A DNA stretch of 64,000 nt from Kushneria marisflavi (GTDB taxonomy: Bacteria; Pseudomonadota; Gammaproteobacteria; Pseudomonadales; Halomonadaceae). Shown here piece by piece: positions 44,521-54,418 of the stretch (position 1 is the stretch's first letter; each line of letters begins with the position of its first letter). Where the stretch lies: the NCBI RefSeq assembly GCF_002157205.1, contig NZ_CP021358.1, forward strand, positions 372,001 through 436,000, given 5' to 3'. Under the pieces are notes generated by a model. The model was not told the DNA's origin and did not search any database. It saw only the letters and a list, made by a program, of their open reading frames with translations. The translations under genes were made by a program, and so were the position numbers.

Positions 44521-46803
44521 CTAGTGCAGGATTCGTTCGTCACCCGGCAGTGTGTCTGCATGAAGGGGCGGCCATCGCCTCGCCTGGGTGCCGGGAAAAT
44601 CAAGACTTGCCCAGCAGCCCGCCAGTGGCGGCAGCCCGGTCTGCCACGCGGTCATGGCCTGATTGAACTCTGAAAGAAAATGCTCTCGCTCGGGGGTCGC
44701 CACCATGAAAAAACTGTACCCCGCCAGCATGCCCTTGCCATAAGCCCACCAGTCGCTGTAATGATGAGAGGCAAGCTTGAGCGCCTGATTCAGATAATGA
44801 TGAAACTTGTCAGCGCTCAACCAGCCCATCTGCCGCCCGGCAGCGGCAAGATCTACCAGTTGCGCGATGTCCCACGCGGCCATGTCGATGTCGTTGCAGT
44901 GATGATCGTTTTTCAGAACGCGTCGCAGTCGCTCCAGATGAACCCCTTCTTCTTCACTGCGTCCGGCCGATTCAAGAACGGCAATCTCCTCCTGCAAACG
45001 ACGTCGATTAAGCGTGTACGGCCCGTAGTTGATCAGATATTCCTGCCGGTCTCCGGCCTCGACCAAGAAATCGAGGAAGCGAATCAGCGGCGCCGTTCCC
45101 TCGATTCCATAGTGGCTATCGAGCCAGTCACGGATATCACTGGTCTGAGTACCGTACTGCGGCTCAGGCTCACCCCAGAGTGCAGTATTGAGCGGCCCTG
45201 ACAGGGAAAGCGCCGTAAACCGGGACAACGATGGCCGCTTGCCCGGCTCTCTTTGAAAACCGGTTGGTGCGGTCAGCCAGTGAAAGGGACTGCCGGGATC
45301 CTGCCGGTGCCATTCGATATCCTCGACCAGAGACTCCTGAGTGCTGTCCTCAGGCAGAGCGCGCTCCCAACGCACCCAGGCTTCCAGCATGGCATCCACG
45401 CACAGATAGTGACGATCAAGCGTGGCAGCAAGTCTTGTGTGATAGCGCGCCAGCGTTTCGGTCTCACCGTAGTCGGCGCTTTCAAACATCTGGAGGTGGA
45501 AAGCATATTTTTCAGCCATGATGATCGTGGCCGAAACCGAGGCGCAGCTCGCCAGCCGCGGGCGGCAGGCCAGCAGCTCTGGAGACGGGATGCCAAAGGG
45601 TGTCTCGACTGCCGGCAGCCTGCCATGAAGTGCATCCGAGGCCAGCTGATTGAGATGATGTACCTGCCCTGGCATCCAGAAGCGCGACAACCCTGCCACA
45701 CCCTCTTCCTGCCGCCAGTCCAATACCTCGTGGAGATACTCTCGGCTTTGCTGTCGCTGCTCATCGCTGACGGCGGGCGCCAGTGACTGGCGATACAGCA
45801 GATCCGATTCCCTGACCGAAGCCACGGCGAGTGCCCAGTGGCGTGCGCTGCTTCGAAGCTTGCGAATCATGGTGCGTGAGCGGTCGCGAAGATCGTCACC
45901 GAGCAGTTGATGCAGCGGTATCTGCCAGGGGCTGTCATCGGCCTCCAGCAACAGCTGCCAGTCAGTGGTGAAGCTCTCCATCAGGTCGAGCCCTTCATGC
46001 AGGCTGCGACCGCGCTGCCAGGCCAGAGCCACCTGATGCCAGCTGTCGTAGCGACGAGTCAGCAGATCCACTCCGTGTGCGGCAAACCCTCTGGCTTCCT
46101 CCTGATCCAGCCACCCCATGGCCATGCCGGCCCAAGCCAGATCCACCAGACGTAACCAGTCCCAGGCCGCCACATCACGCGGCTGCCCCTGTATGACAAA
46201 AGCCTCGAGCGTGGCAGCGTAGGTAGCCTGCGGCGCCATCTGCGCATGCCATTTCAGCCGCTGGGCGGTGGTCATGGCACCAAATCGCTGATGATCCAGT
46301 TCCCAGCCATGGCGATGCCCCTGCCCCGCCAGCCATAGCAGCATGCGGATGAGTTCATCACGCTCCTGAATCGACCAGACATGACTCAGGAAATGACCGG
46401 TACGCTCACGCTCCAGCGCGGCCGCCGACAGGCTATCGATCATGATGGGAGCAAAGGGAGCACGCGCACGCCAGATGACGCTGTCGCCCTGGTCAGGCCA
46501 GGGTGGTTGAGCAAGGCTTCCCTGAAGCCAGCTCAGCCATTGTGAAAGTGCCTGCTCGTCCAGCCACTGCGCATTAAAGGCCAGCACCAGCATGGTGACG
46601 GCTTCATCACGTTGCGCCTGATCAAGGCGCCCGATCATTTGCCATCCTAGGGCGCCGGGTTCATCGATCTCCATACTGCGCAGGCGAGCAAGGGCACGGG
46701 ACACACTCATGCCACGCTCGGGCGGCACCTCACGATGCCAGCCGTGGCTGGCCAGACGCTGGGCACACCAGATCTGCAGGCTCTCTTTCAAAAAATACCT
46801 CAT
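44521..46803 (-). CDS. large protein with two DUF1266 modules
   Basis: A 760-residue soluble, Trp-rich protein. The C-terminal part (about 555-700) fits DUF1266, seen in E. coli YbeU/YbeR-type proteins: AAWDIAQLVDLAAAGRQMGW at 642. A second, diverged copy lies at about 148-300, with AAWDWLRLVDLAWAGMAMGW at 212 and the same YxSW...GRSL/GYSF continuation (residues 250-270 and 680-700). The protein is thus an internal duplication joined by a middle linker. Function of DUF1266 is unknown. No signal peptide is seen. The acyltransferase gene upstream on the same strand is 65 bases away. Confidence 0.75.
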   Translation of the reverse strand: MRYFLKESLQIWCAQRLASHGWHREVPPERGMSVSRALARLRSMEIDEPGALGWQMIGRLDQAQRDEAVTMLVLAFNAQWLDEQALSQWLSWLQGSLAQPPWPDQGDSVIWRARAPFAPIMIDSLSAAALERERTGHFLSHVWSIQERDELIRMLLWLAGQGHRHGWELDHQRFGAMTTAQRLKWHAQMAPQATYAATLEAFVIQGQPRDVAAWDWLRLVDLAWAGMAMGWLDQEEARGFAAHGVDLLTRRYDSWHQVALAWQRGRSLHEGLDLMESFTTDWQLLLEADDSPWQIPLHQLLGDDLRDRSRTMIRKLRSSARHWALAVASVRESDLLYRQSLAPAVSDEQRQQSREYLHEVLDWRQEEGVAGLSRFWMPGQVHHLNQLASDALHGRLPAVETPFGIPSPELLACRPRLASCASVSATIIMAEKYAFHLQMFESADYGETETLARYHTRLAATLDRHYLCVDAMLEAWVRWERALPEDSTQESLVEDIEWHRQDPGSPFHWLTAPTGFQREPGKRPSLSRFTALSLSGPLNTALWGEPEPQYGTQTSDIRDWLDSHYGIEGTAPLIRFLDFLVEAGDRQEYLINYGPYTLNRRRLQEEIAVLESAGRSEEEGVHLERLRRVLKNDHHCNDIDMAAWDIAQLVDLAAAGRQMGWLSADKFHHYLNQALKLASHHYSDWWAYGKGMLAGYSFFMVATPEREHFLSEFNQAMTAWQTGLPPLAGCWASLDFPGTQARRWPPLHADTLPGDERILH

Positions 46804-46868
46804 GAGACAAATATTCGGTCATGCCGTTACGGGGCGATCCATATTGTAACCTGAACCGCCCCCTTGTC

Positions 46869-48161
46869 TCAGCGGGGTTCCTGCGGATCGGCCATTCGCT
46901 CGGCGTGAGTCTTGTTCCGCGCAGGCGCTGCAGGCAGCATCCAGCTCAGAATCCAGCGACGTATCCGAACCACAAACTGCTCCTGAAAGAGAATACAAAG
47001 ACAAACGGTCAGCAACAGATATACCGGGTAGAGCCAGATGGAGCTGCTGCCCGCCGCTGCCAGACACAGACGCAGATTATCAGCGCACAGGGAAGGCTCG
47101 CCCTTCAGGATCTGTTCGCTTCGGGTGAAAATGACATAAAGCGGCACGTGCAGGGCAAACATGGGCAACGATGCCCCGCCCAGGCGCCCGGCAAATTTGG
47201 TCAACCGTTCACTGTCCGGCATGGGGATATGCACGCACAGATAAATCAGTGCCATTTCAGCGGTCAGCAACAGTCCGTTATGCAGCAGGTAATACCAGGC
47301 GCGCCCATGCTCGAGCAGCCAGATCGCCACCAGACAGCACACCACGATATAAAGCACCAGCGTCAGCTTGCCGCGCAGATTCAACAATTTGCCGGCATTT
47401 TTCTGCTGCATGTAAAAGGCACACAGCAAAATGCCGGCGATGAACTCGGGCAGACGAATGATCGGATTGCGATGCAGGATGCCCGTTTCCGGCATATCAA
47501 ATGGCGTGAAGGCGATCACGATCAGAGGCGGCACCAGATAGATCAGATTGGTGATCAAAATGGCCAGCCGCGTTCTTTTGACCTTCATGAGCCTGGGCGC
47601 GATGAAGGGGAAGGTCAGATAGAAGAAAAACAGTGCCGAAATGGACCAGGAAGGCGGATTGAACGTCAGGTAATACGGGTTCCAGGCATGCAGCATGAAC
47701 ACGTTAAGCACGACATTGAACCAGAGTTCGAAGTCGCCCATGGTGTGGCGCAATGCCTCGGGATTGACGATGCCGGTATCGTTGTTGACGTCATAAAGCA
47801 CGAAGCGCAGTGACGTGCCGGCATCCTGCGCCGTCAGGGCCAGATAGCCAACGCCTGCCGAGACCGCCATGGCCAGAAGACACGACCCGATATGAATCGG
47901 ATAGAGATTGGCAAATCGTTTGGTCATGAAGCTTCTGGCCGGCTCGCGCATCTCGTGTTTGTCATTGAGATACACGTGCGCCAGCAAAAAGCCGGACAGA
48001 ATAAAAAAGGTACTGGTCGAGAAAAAACCAAGGTCGGTGACATACCCCGACCAGCTTCTGATCGACGGATAGTTGTGCAGGGTATGAAAGATGACAATGT
48101 AGAGGCCGAGAAAGAATCTCAGCCACTCAAGCCCAATAAAACGCTCTTTGGAAGAGGCCAT
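46869..48161 (-). CDS. acyltransferase 3 family membrane protein
   Basis: A 430-residue inner-membrane O-acyltransferase with about ten helices. The start has the family signature IGLEWLRFFLGLYIVIFH with the catalytic His, then FFILSGFLLAHVY, and MTKRFANLYPIH in the usual R-x-x-R(L)YP position. Such enzymes acetylate or succinylate surface sugars. OpgC of E. coli, which succinylates periplasmic glucans, belongs here, but this protein does not show OpgC-specific resemblance and lies 40 kb from opgGH. The ATG at 48161 is preferred to a GTG three codons earlier. Confidence 0.85.
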   Translation of the reverse strand: MASSKERFIGLEWLRFFLGLYIVIFHTLHNYPSIRSWSGYVTDLGFFSTSTFFILSGFLLAHVYLNDKHEMREPARSFMTKRFANLYPIHIGSCLLAMAVSAGVGYLALTAQDAGTSLRFVLYDVNNDTGIVNPEALRHTMGDFELWFNVVLNVFMLHAWNPYYLTFNPPSWSISALFFFYLTFPFIAPRLMKVKRTRLAILITNLIYLVPPLIVIAFTPFDMPETGILHRNPIIRLPEFIAGILLCAFYMQQKNAGKLLNLRGKLTLVLYIVVCCLVAIWLLEHGRAWYYLLHNGLLLTAEMALIYLCVHIPMPDSERLTKFAGRLGGASLPMFALHVPLYVIFTRSEQILKGEPSLCADNLRLCLAAAGSSSIWLYPVYLLLTVCLCILFQEQFVVRIRRWILSWMLPAAPARNKTHAERMADPQEPR

Positions 48162-48311
48162 GATATCCACTCAAAGCACTGACGTAAGCGGGGCAAATCC
48201 GCCATGCCTTTTGGCAGATGACTGACAGATGCCGGTTTGGCAAGCAACATACGCAGCTCTCGTGCCAACGTCCACTCCGGAGGGTCATAATATGTTAATC
48301 GACAGGCCTAT

Positions 48312-48338
48312 AAAAAACCCCGGCGAGGCCGGGGTTTT
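48312..48338 (-). terminator. rho-independent terminator of katE
   Basis: AAAACCCCGGC (48314-48324) pairs with GCCGGGGTTTT (48328-48338) through a GAG loop. The minus strand continues in Ts. Confidence 0.9.
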
Positions 48339-48371
48339 CCGTTGTAGAACCAATACGATCCGTTAATTGCC

Positions 48372-50516
48372 TCAGGCCGGCTGGGTGTTGGCCTCCGGGT
48401 TGCGACTCCAGACGCGATGCTGGCCAAGCAACGTTTTAAAGTCATCGAAGATGGCATCAACACTGTCACCCGTCAGCACACCCTCATCCATTCTGATATT
48501 GGCCGCTTCCAGAAGGTCCTTGCCCTCACCGACGGCAGCAATCACCTTCAGATGCTTCCAGGCTTCCTGCGGATAGTAGCGACCCTGGCCGCTGGCCTTG
48601 AGCGTTTCAATGCTCTGGGCGCCACCGGCGATCAATACCGCATCCATGGTGACTGACGGCAGCCCGTTGAGCATGGCATCAGGTGTCAGGGTATTGCCAT
48701 TGCTCCCTTTCACCGGCGCCATAGTCGGCGCAATGATCATGCCCTTTGCCCCTTCCGCCTTGAGCTTCGACTGAAGCGCCGTGACCTGATCAAGATCAAC
48801 ACCGTCCGCCACCAGAATCGCCACCTTGCGGTATTTGATGTTGCCGGGCAGACGCGCCATCAGACTCAGTGCCGGCGACTCGGTCAGCGTACTCCTGCCC
48901 AGCTCTTCTACCGAGGCCGGCTTCTCCGTGGGCGCTTCGATGCCATGAATCTCGCCAACACGACGCGCCAGATCCAGATCGATATTGGGCAGAATCTGCT
49001 GGATCACACGCTCACGGATCCAGGGACGCTCAACCTTGGAGAGTTCAAAACCGTAGGCCTGAACGATGTGTTCCTTTTCCACATCTGTCTGGCTGTTCCA
49101 GAACAGCGTCGCCTGCGAATAGTGATCGGCAAAGGATGTACTACGGCCGCGAACCTTGTGGGCATCGATGCGCTCGTTGACCGATTCAAACCCGCCATTT
49201 TCCGCTGCCGGCGGCGTTTCACGCGGCCAGCCATCGTCGATCGAGTTCGGCTCGTAGGAGGCCTGCCCCTTGTTGATCGTCATCCGATGGAAACTGTCAC
49301 GCTGATTGTTGTGCACCGGCGTGACCGGACGGTTGATCGGAATTTCCTTGAAGTTTGGCCCGCCCAGACGCAGCATCTGGGTATCCAGATATGAAAACAG
49401 ACGCCCCTGCAGCAGCGGGTCGTTGGTAAAGTCGATGCCCGGCACGATATGGCCCGGGTTAAAGGCGACCTGCTCGGTTTCGGCGAAATAGTTGTCCGGA
49501 TTGCGATTGAGCGTCATTTTGCCCAGCGGCGTCACCGGCACCTGCTCTTCGGGAATCAACTTGGTGGCATCCAGGATATCGAAATCGAACTTGTGCTCGT
49601 CTTCTTCCTCGATGATCTGGACCCCCAGCTCCCATTCCAGATAGTCGCCATTGCTGATATCGGTGGCCATCTCGCGGCGGTTGAAGTCAGGGTCGCGCCC
49701 CCACAGCAGCTGAGCCTCGTCCCAGATAAAGGAATAAGTGCCGGCCAGCGGCTTCCAGTGAAACTTCACAAAGCGCGACTTGCCCTGCTTGTCGACCAGC
49801 CGGAAGGTATGAATGCCGAAACCTTCCATGGAGCGATAGCTGCGCGGAAAGGCGCGATCCGACATGGTCCACAGCACCATGGCGGCCGACTCCGGCATCA
49901 GGGACACGAAATCCCAGAACGTATCGTGCGCCGACTGGCCCTGCGGGATTTCGTTGTGCGGCTCGGGTTTTACCGCGTGGACAAAGTCGGGGAACTTGAT
50001 CGCATCCTGGATAAAGAAGATCGGCATATCGTTACCGACCAGATCCCAGTTGCCTTCCTCGGTATAAAACTTGGTCGCAAAACCGCGCACGTCACGCACG
50101 GTATCGTTGGAGCCGCGCGAGCCCTGCACGGTAGAGAAGCGAACAAAAGTCGGCGTTTGCTGGCCTGCCTTGAAAACGGCGGCCTTTGAATACCTTTCGG
50201 CCTCCGGATAAGCCTCAAATACCCCATGAGCGGCTGCACCTCGAGCATGCACGATGCGCTCGGGAATACGCTCATGGTCAAAGTGATTCATCTTTTCGCG
50301 AAAGATGAAATCTTCCATTAGTGTTGGGCCACGCTCACCTGCCTTCAGGGAGTTGTGGTTATCGGCAATGCGTACGCCGTTATTGGTACGCAGGTCATGC
50401 CCTTCAGCATCGTTGCGAAACTGCTCGAGATTTTCGTTTTTGCTCTGATCGCTGGTCTTGAAATCAGTATCGTGCGGGCCATCCGTATTGGATGCGCTAT
50501 AAGGATTATTTGCCAC
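48372..50516 (-). CDS. katE: large-subunit monofunctional catalase HPII
   Basis: A 714-residue clade 2 heme catalase that converts hydrogen peroxide to water and oxygen. The heme-site His is in [12 protein letters not shown], Asn in [17 protein letters not shown] and proximal Tyr in RLFSYLDTQ. An extra C-terminal flavodoxin/DJ-1-like domain ([15 protein letters not shown] onward, from about residue 560) is typical of HPII. The start is a GTG at 50516, with GAGGAG eight bases upstream. An ATG eight bases before it is out of frame and runs quickly to a stop. A sigma-S-like promoter lies upstream. katA precedes it on the same strand. Confidence 0.95.
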   Translation of the reverse strand: MANNPYSASNTDGPHDTDFKTSDQSKNENLEQFRNDAEGHDLRTNNGVRIADNHNSLKAGERGPTLMEDFIFREKMNHFDHERIPERIVHARGAAAHGVFEAYPEAERYSKAAVFKAGQQTPTFVRFSTVQGSRGSNDTVRDVRGFATKFYTEEGNWDLVGNDMPIFFIQDAIKFPDFVHAVKPEPHNEIPQGQSAHDTFWDFVSLMPESAAMVLWTMSDRAFPRSYRSMEGFGIHTFRLVDKQGKSRFVKFHWKPLAGTYSFIWDEAQLLWGRDPDFNRREMATDISNGDYLEWELGVQIIEEEDEHKFDFDILDATKLIPEEQVPVTPLGKMTLNRNPDNYFAETEQVAFNPGHIVPGIDFTNDPLLQGRLFSYLDTQMLRLGGPNFKEIPINRPVTPVHNNQRDSFHRMTINKGQASYEPNSIDDGWPRETPPAAENGGFESVNERIDAHKVRGRSTSFADHYSQATLFWNSQTDVEKEHIVQAYGFELSKVERPWIRERVIQQILPNIDLDLARRVGEIHGIEAPTEKPASVEELGRSTLTESPALSLMARLPGNIKYRKVAILVADGVDLDQVTALQSKLKAEGAKGMIIAPTMAPVKGSNGNTLTPDAMLNGLPSVTMDAVLIAGGAQSIETLKASGQGRYYPQEAWKHLKVIAAVGEGKDLLEAANIRMDEGVLTGDSVDAIFDDFKTLLGQHRVWSRNPEANTQPA

Positions 50517-50655
50517 AGTCCATGCTCCTCATCGAATACGGCAATGAAACACTGCCGGTCTGCCTGTCCATCGGCGGCGCTTTTAAAAGCGCTCGATAAC
50601 CATCCGGTCAGCGCATGAAAGCACTGACCCATCCATTCATGGCGTCTTGAAGGCC

Positions 50656-50665
50656 TTAAGCGTAG
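50656..50665 (-). promoter_or_regulatory. sigma-S-like -10 element for katE
   Basis: On the minus strand CTACGCTTAA (50665-50656) is close to the extended sigma-S -10 consensus CTATACTTAA. E. coli katE is a classic RpoS gene. The leader would be about 130 bases. The rest of 50517-50848 holds the katA terminator and no gene. Confidence 0.35.
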
Positions 50666-50796
50666 GTAAATTTTTCGGCATAAAAAGGGCCGATCATCGA
50701 CTATGTCGCCAAAACTTATCCTGTGAAGGTTTTGAGAGTCATCGCCCATCCTCCCGCCATTGACGACCTGTGACTCCCGCCACCATGCAGACATAA

Positions 50797-50826
50797 AAAA
50801 GGCCGCCGGGGTCACCCGGCAGCCCT
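50797..50826 (-). terminator. rho-independent terminator of katA
   Basis: An imperfect GC-rich hairpin around GCCGGG-GTCA-CCCGGC is followed on the minus strand by six Ts, 23 bases after the katA stop. Confidence 0.65.
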
Positions 50827-50848
50827 TGAGCCTTCCTTTGATACTCGT

Positions 50849-52324
50849 CTATCTGTTCAGCAGTACCTTGAGATGATGCTCGACGCGTGCACCGTAATCC
50901 TGATCGGCGGAGTGACACTGAATGATGATGCGCGCCCGGACGCTCTCATCGACCTCGGTCAGATCATGCGCAATCGTGGAGGTCAGACGCTCGCGCTCTC
51001 CCTCATCAAAGAGGCGATAGAGATCACCGGCCTGAGAGAAGTTATCCTCATCGGTATTATCGTAATATCCCACCCAGGCATTCTCTTCGAGTGGCATCGG
51101 GGGTTCGCTGACAGCAGCCCTTGGGACCGGGGCGCCCTGTGACATACGATCGTTGGGATAGAAGTTGGTCCGTGAATACTGACCGCCCTCACCCTCGTCA
51201 CGCCGGGTACCGGCCATGAATCCGTCACGCTGATAGTTACGAACCGGGCAACGCGGCTGGTTGACCGGGATCTGCTGATAATTGACCGTCAGGCGGTAGC
51301 GATGGGCATCAGCGTACGACCACAGTCGCGATTGCAGCACGCGGTCGGGAGAGGCGCTGACCCCGGGGACGAAATTGGACGGGCTGAACGCCAGCTGCTC
51401 GACCTCGGCAAAATAGTTGTCCGGATTGCGATTGAGCTCAAGCTGCCCGATCTCGATCAGCGGGAAGTCGGCCTGCGACCAGACCTTGGTCAGATCGAAC
51501 GGATTGATGCGATAACCGCGCGCCTGCTCTTCTGTCATGACCTGCAGCTTGACGGTCCAGGAAGGAAAATCGCCCCGCTCGATATGGTTGAAGAGATCCG
51601 CCTGATGATGATTGACCGGCAGCGACTGTGCCTCTTCAGGCGTCATGTTGCGAATGCCCTGGTTGGTCTTGAAGTGCCATTTCACCCAGACACGCTGGCC
51701 GGCGTCATTGTAAAGGCTCAGCGTATGCGAACCGAAGCCGTGCATGGTGCGATAGCTATAGGGCATGCCGCGGTCGGATTTGAGAATCGTCACCTGATGG
51801 AAGGACTGCGGATGATTAGCCCAGAATTCCCATTGGTTCTGCTGGCTGGGAAGATTGGTGCGCGGGTCCTTTTTCTGGGTATGAATGAAATCGGGAAACT
51901 TGCTCGGCTCACGGATAAAAAATACCGGCGTGTTGTTGCCCACCAGATCAAAGTTGCCTTCATGAGTGTAAAACTTGACGGCAAAACCGCGCACATCCCG
52001 AATGTTGTCAGCAGAATCCTGACCACCCGCCACGGTTGAAAAGCGCAGCGCCACCGGGGTTTCAGTATCTGCACCGCGTAGAAAATCGGCAATGGTCAGA
52101 TCGGAAAGATCACGTGTGAGACGAAAGGTACCAAAGGCCGCGCTACCTCGGGCATGAACCACCCGCTCGGGAATCTGTTCACGATTGAAATGGGCGAGCT
52201 TTTCAAACAGACGCCAGTTATCAAGGGTCAGCGGCCCATTGCGGCCTGCAGTAATGCTGGCATCATCATTGGGGACGGGCGCACCGTTGGCCGTGGTGTA
52301 GTAAATGGGGGCTGGATCGGTCAT
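50849..52324 (-). CDS. katA: small-subunit monofunctional catalase
   Basis: A 491-residue clade 3-type heme catalase. Distal His is in ERVVHARGSAAFG, Asn in GNNTPVFFIREPSKFPDF and proximal Tyr in RLWSYADAHRYRL. No C-terminal flavodoxin domain, as expected for the short class. AGGA lies nine bases before the ATG. It has its own terminator, so katE 330 bases downstream is likely expressed separately. OxyR control is usual for such catalases, but I found no clear OxyR site. Confidence 0.93.
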   Translation of the reverse strand: MTDPAPIYYTTANGAPVPNDDASITAGRNGPLTLDNWRLFEKLAHFNREQIPERVVHARGSAAFGTFRLTRDLSDLTIADFLRGADTETPVALRFSTVAGGQDSADNIRDVRGFAVKFYTHEGNFDLVGNNTPVFFIREPSKFPDFIHTQKKDPRTNLPSQQNQWEFWANHPQSFHQVTILKSDRGMPYSYRTMHGFGSHTLSLYNDAGQRVWVKWHFKTNQGIRNMTPEEAQSLPVNHHQADLFNHIERGDFPSWTVKLQVMTEEQARGYRINPFDLTKVWSQADFPLIEIGQLELNRNPDNYFAEVEQLAFSPSNFVPGVSASPDRVLQSRLWSYADAHRYRLTVNYQQIPVNQPRCPVRNYQRDGFMAGTRRDEGEGGQYSRTNFYPNDRMSQGAPVPRAAVSEPPMPLEENAWVGYYDNTDEDNFSQAGDLYRLFDEGERERLTSTIAHDLTEVDESVRARIIIQCHSADQDYGARVEHHLKVLLNR

Positions 52325-52513
52325 TGATTGTATTCCTGTATGAGGCTTCAGCAGGCGATAAATTTACACAATCAAATAACGGAGTTTTAATGGCCTTTCC
52401 CAATTTGAGCGATTGCCAATACTGTATGGACACCCCATTCAAAAACTGAGCTGTCAGGCTTTGATGCAACGTCGCTGCTACTGCGGTCGTTTCGGACAAA
52501 AGGCCGGATGCGA

Positions 52514-52538
52514 CGACGCCCGGTAGCACCGGGCGTCG
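52514..52538. terminator. strong hairpin, probable terminator of the GlsB-family gene
   Basis: A perfect 10-base stem (CGACGCCCGG with CCGGGCGTCG) lies 24 bases past the stop of the minus-strand gene. The T tract is poor (CCTTTTG), so termination may be weak. Confidence 0.45.
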
Positions 52539-52561
52539 AGGGGAAGAATGATTCGTCAGGG

Positions 52562-52819
52562 TCAGACCTTGCCGTTCCCCTTGCCCTTGATCAGAGAGAC
52601 CAGCCACAAAAGAATCACCGATCCAATAACGGCCACCACCAGCGAGCCGATGATGTTGTTGGAGCCGATGCCCAGCATGCTGAAGATGGCACCACCCAAT
52701 ACGGCCCCCACGATACCAACAACGATGTTGCCGAGGATACCGAAGCCGCCGCCACGCATGATCTTGCCGGCAATCCAGCCTGCCAGACCGCCAATGATCA
52801 GCCAAAGAATAATGCCCAT
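52562..52819 (-). CDS. GlsB/YeaQ/YmgE-family stress membrane protein
   Basis: An 85-residue membrane protein of the transglycosylase-associated (GlsB/YeaQ) family. It starts MGIILWLIIGGLAGWIAGKI and has Gly-rich helices (GILGNIVVGIVGAVLGGAIF). GGGAGAAG precedes the ATG at 52819, which is preferred over a start seven codons upstream. Homologues are induced by general or osmotic stress. Biochemical function is unknown. Confidence 0.88.
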   Translation of the reverse strand: MGIILWLIIGGLAGWIAGKIMRGGGFGILGNIVVGIVGAVLGGAIFSMLGIGSNNIIGSLVVAVIGSVILLWLVSLIKGKGNGKV

Positions 52820-53017
52820 GGTCTTCTCCCTGATAACCACCCTGCTTGAATGTAATGCCCTTGCCCCGGCCGGGGAGCCTGCAGATCACGTGCAGTGCTG
52901 ACTTGACTATAGACGCTCAATGCCATGTTACCAATCACATTGCATTCAGGCGTCGTGACGAGCAATTCGCTACAATCGACACCATCCATTCGTCAACGAT
53001 CATGAACAAGGACAATC

Positions 53018-54418
53018 ATGCCGCTATCGCTGCCCGGTTATGCCGGTGACTGGCTTGAACGCAGCCTTGACAGGCAGGTGCGTCTGGCAGTCACGGGGCT
53101 GTCGCGCGCCGGCAAGACCGCCTTTTTGACTTCGCTGGTCAACCAGCTGCGCCATGCAGGCCTCGATGCCCGACTGGACATGATGAGCTGCGCGCGCGAA
53201 GGCCGGCTGCTGGGCGCGCAGCGTCAGACCCAGCCAGACCTTTCCGTGCCCCGCTTCCCCTATGATCAGGCGCTGGCCTCACTTGAAAGCACGCCGCCCG
53301 ATTGGCCTTCGCCCACCCGCGGCATCAGCGAGCTTCGCCTGCTGATTCGTTATAAAAGCCGTACCAGCAGCCGTCATTTCCTGGGCGAGCAGCGCACCCT
53401 GACGCTGGACCTGATCGACTATCCCGGAGAGTGGCTGCTTGATCTCCCCATGCTGCGTCAGAGCTATCAGCAGTGGTGCGAAGCGTTTGGTACTCAGCTT
53501 GTCGGACGCCGGCGGCGATTTGCCGAAGGCTTTTTGCAGCGCGTCAACGATCTGGACCCGGCCGCCACGGCCGATGAGCAGCAACTGGCCGACATCAGCG
53601 CCGAATATGCCCGCTCGCTCAACAGCGCCCGCAATGAAGGCGGCTACACCTGGGTACAGCCCGGGCGCTTTCTGCTGCCGGGCGAACTTGATGGCGCACC
53701 GGTGTTACAGTTCTTTCCGCTGCCCATGGAACAGCTGGGCGACCCGTCACAGCTTTCCGAGCTGCCGTCTGACAGCAACTATCAGACGCTTGCGCGGCGC
53801 TTTGAGCACTACAAGCGTACCGTCATCGGCCCCTTTTACCGCCAGCACTTTCGCCGCTTTGATCGCCAGATCGTGCTGGTGGATGTGCTCTCGGCGCTCA
53901 ATGCCGGGCCTGACGTGTTCGATGACCTGCGCCACGCCATCGCCACCCTGATGCAAAGCTTTGACTACGGCAGCCGCAGCCTTCTGTCGCGGCTTTTCAA
54001 TCCACGCATCGACCGATTGGCAATTGCGGCCACCAAGGCCGATCACGTCACCCCTGAGCAGCATGACAATCTGCTGTCACTGGTACAGGCGTTGATGGCC
54101 GAACCGTTGCGGGATCTACGCTACGCCGATGTTCCGGTCAAATCGCTGTCGCTGGCTGCCATTCGCGCCACTCAGGCTCGCACCGTCGAGCAGGACGGCA
54201 AGCGTCATCCAGCCCTCAAGGGCACGACGGAATCGGGTGAGGAAATACTGATGTTCCCGGGCGAAGTGCCCTCAAGACTGCCGGATGCCGACTTCTGGCA
54301 GCGTCAGGGTTTTGACTTCACCGCTTTCCGGCCGGCGCCACAGGGTTCGGGAGAAGCGCTGCCCCACATTCGCATGGACAGCGCACTGGACTGGTTACTG
54401 GGAGACAAGCTGCGATGA
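53018..54418 (+). CDS. ycjX: YcjX-family GTP-binding protein
   Basis: A 466-residue P-loop protein of the DUF463 (YcjX) family. Walker A is GLSRAGKTAFL near residue 30, DLIDYPGEWLLD forms the Walker B region, and AATKADH is the NKxD-like base-recognition motif. In E. coli ycjXF lie next to the psp genes and respond to envelope stress. Here no psp genes are adjacent. AAGGA lies six bases before the ATG. Its stop overlaps the ycjF start by four bases. Confidence 0.92.
   Translation: MPLSLPGYAGDWLERSLDRQVRLAVTGLSRAGKTAFLTSLVNQLRHAGLDARLDMMSCAREGRLLGAQRQTQPDLSVPRFPYDQALASLESTPPDWPSPTRGISELRLLIRYKSRTSSRHFLGEQRTLTLDLIDYPGEWLLDLPMLRQSYQQWCEAFGTQLVGRRRRFAEGFLQRVNDLDPAATADEQQLADISAEYARSLNSARNEGGYTWVQPGRFLLPGELDGAPVLQFFPLPMEQLGDPSQLSELPSDSNYQTLARRFEHYKRTVIGPFYRQHFRRFDRQIVLVDVLSALNAGPDVFDDLRHAIATLMQSFDYGSRSLLSRLFNPRIDRLAIAATKADHVTPEQHDNLLSLVQALMAEPLRDLRYADVPVKSLSLAAIRATQARTVEQDGKRHPALKGTTESGEEILMFPGEVPSRLPDADFWQRQGFDFTAFRPAPQGSGEALPHIRMDSALDWLLGDKLR

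Noticed and set aside
46869..48161. opgC, the succinyltransferase for periplasmic glucans
   Set aside because: It is an acyltransferase 3 family protein but lies 40 kb from opgGH and shows no OpgC-specific features; the family has many other roles.
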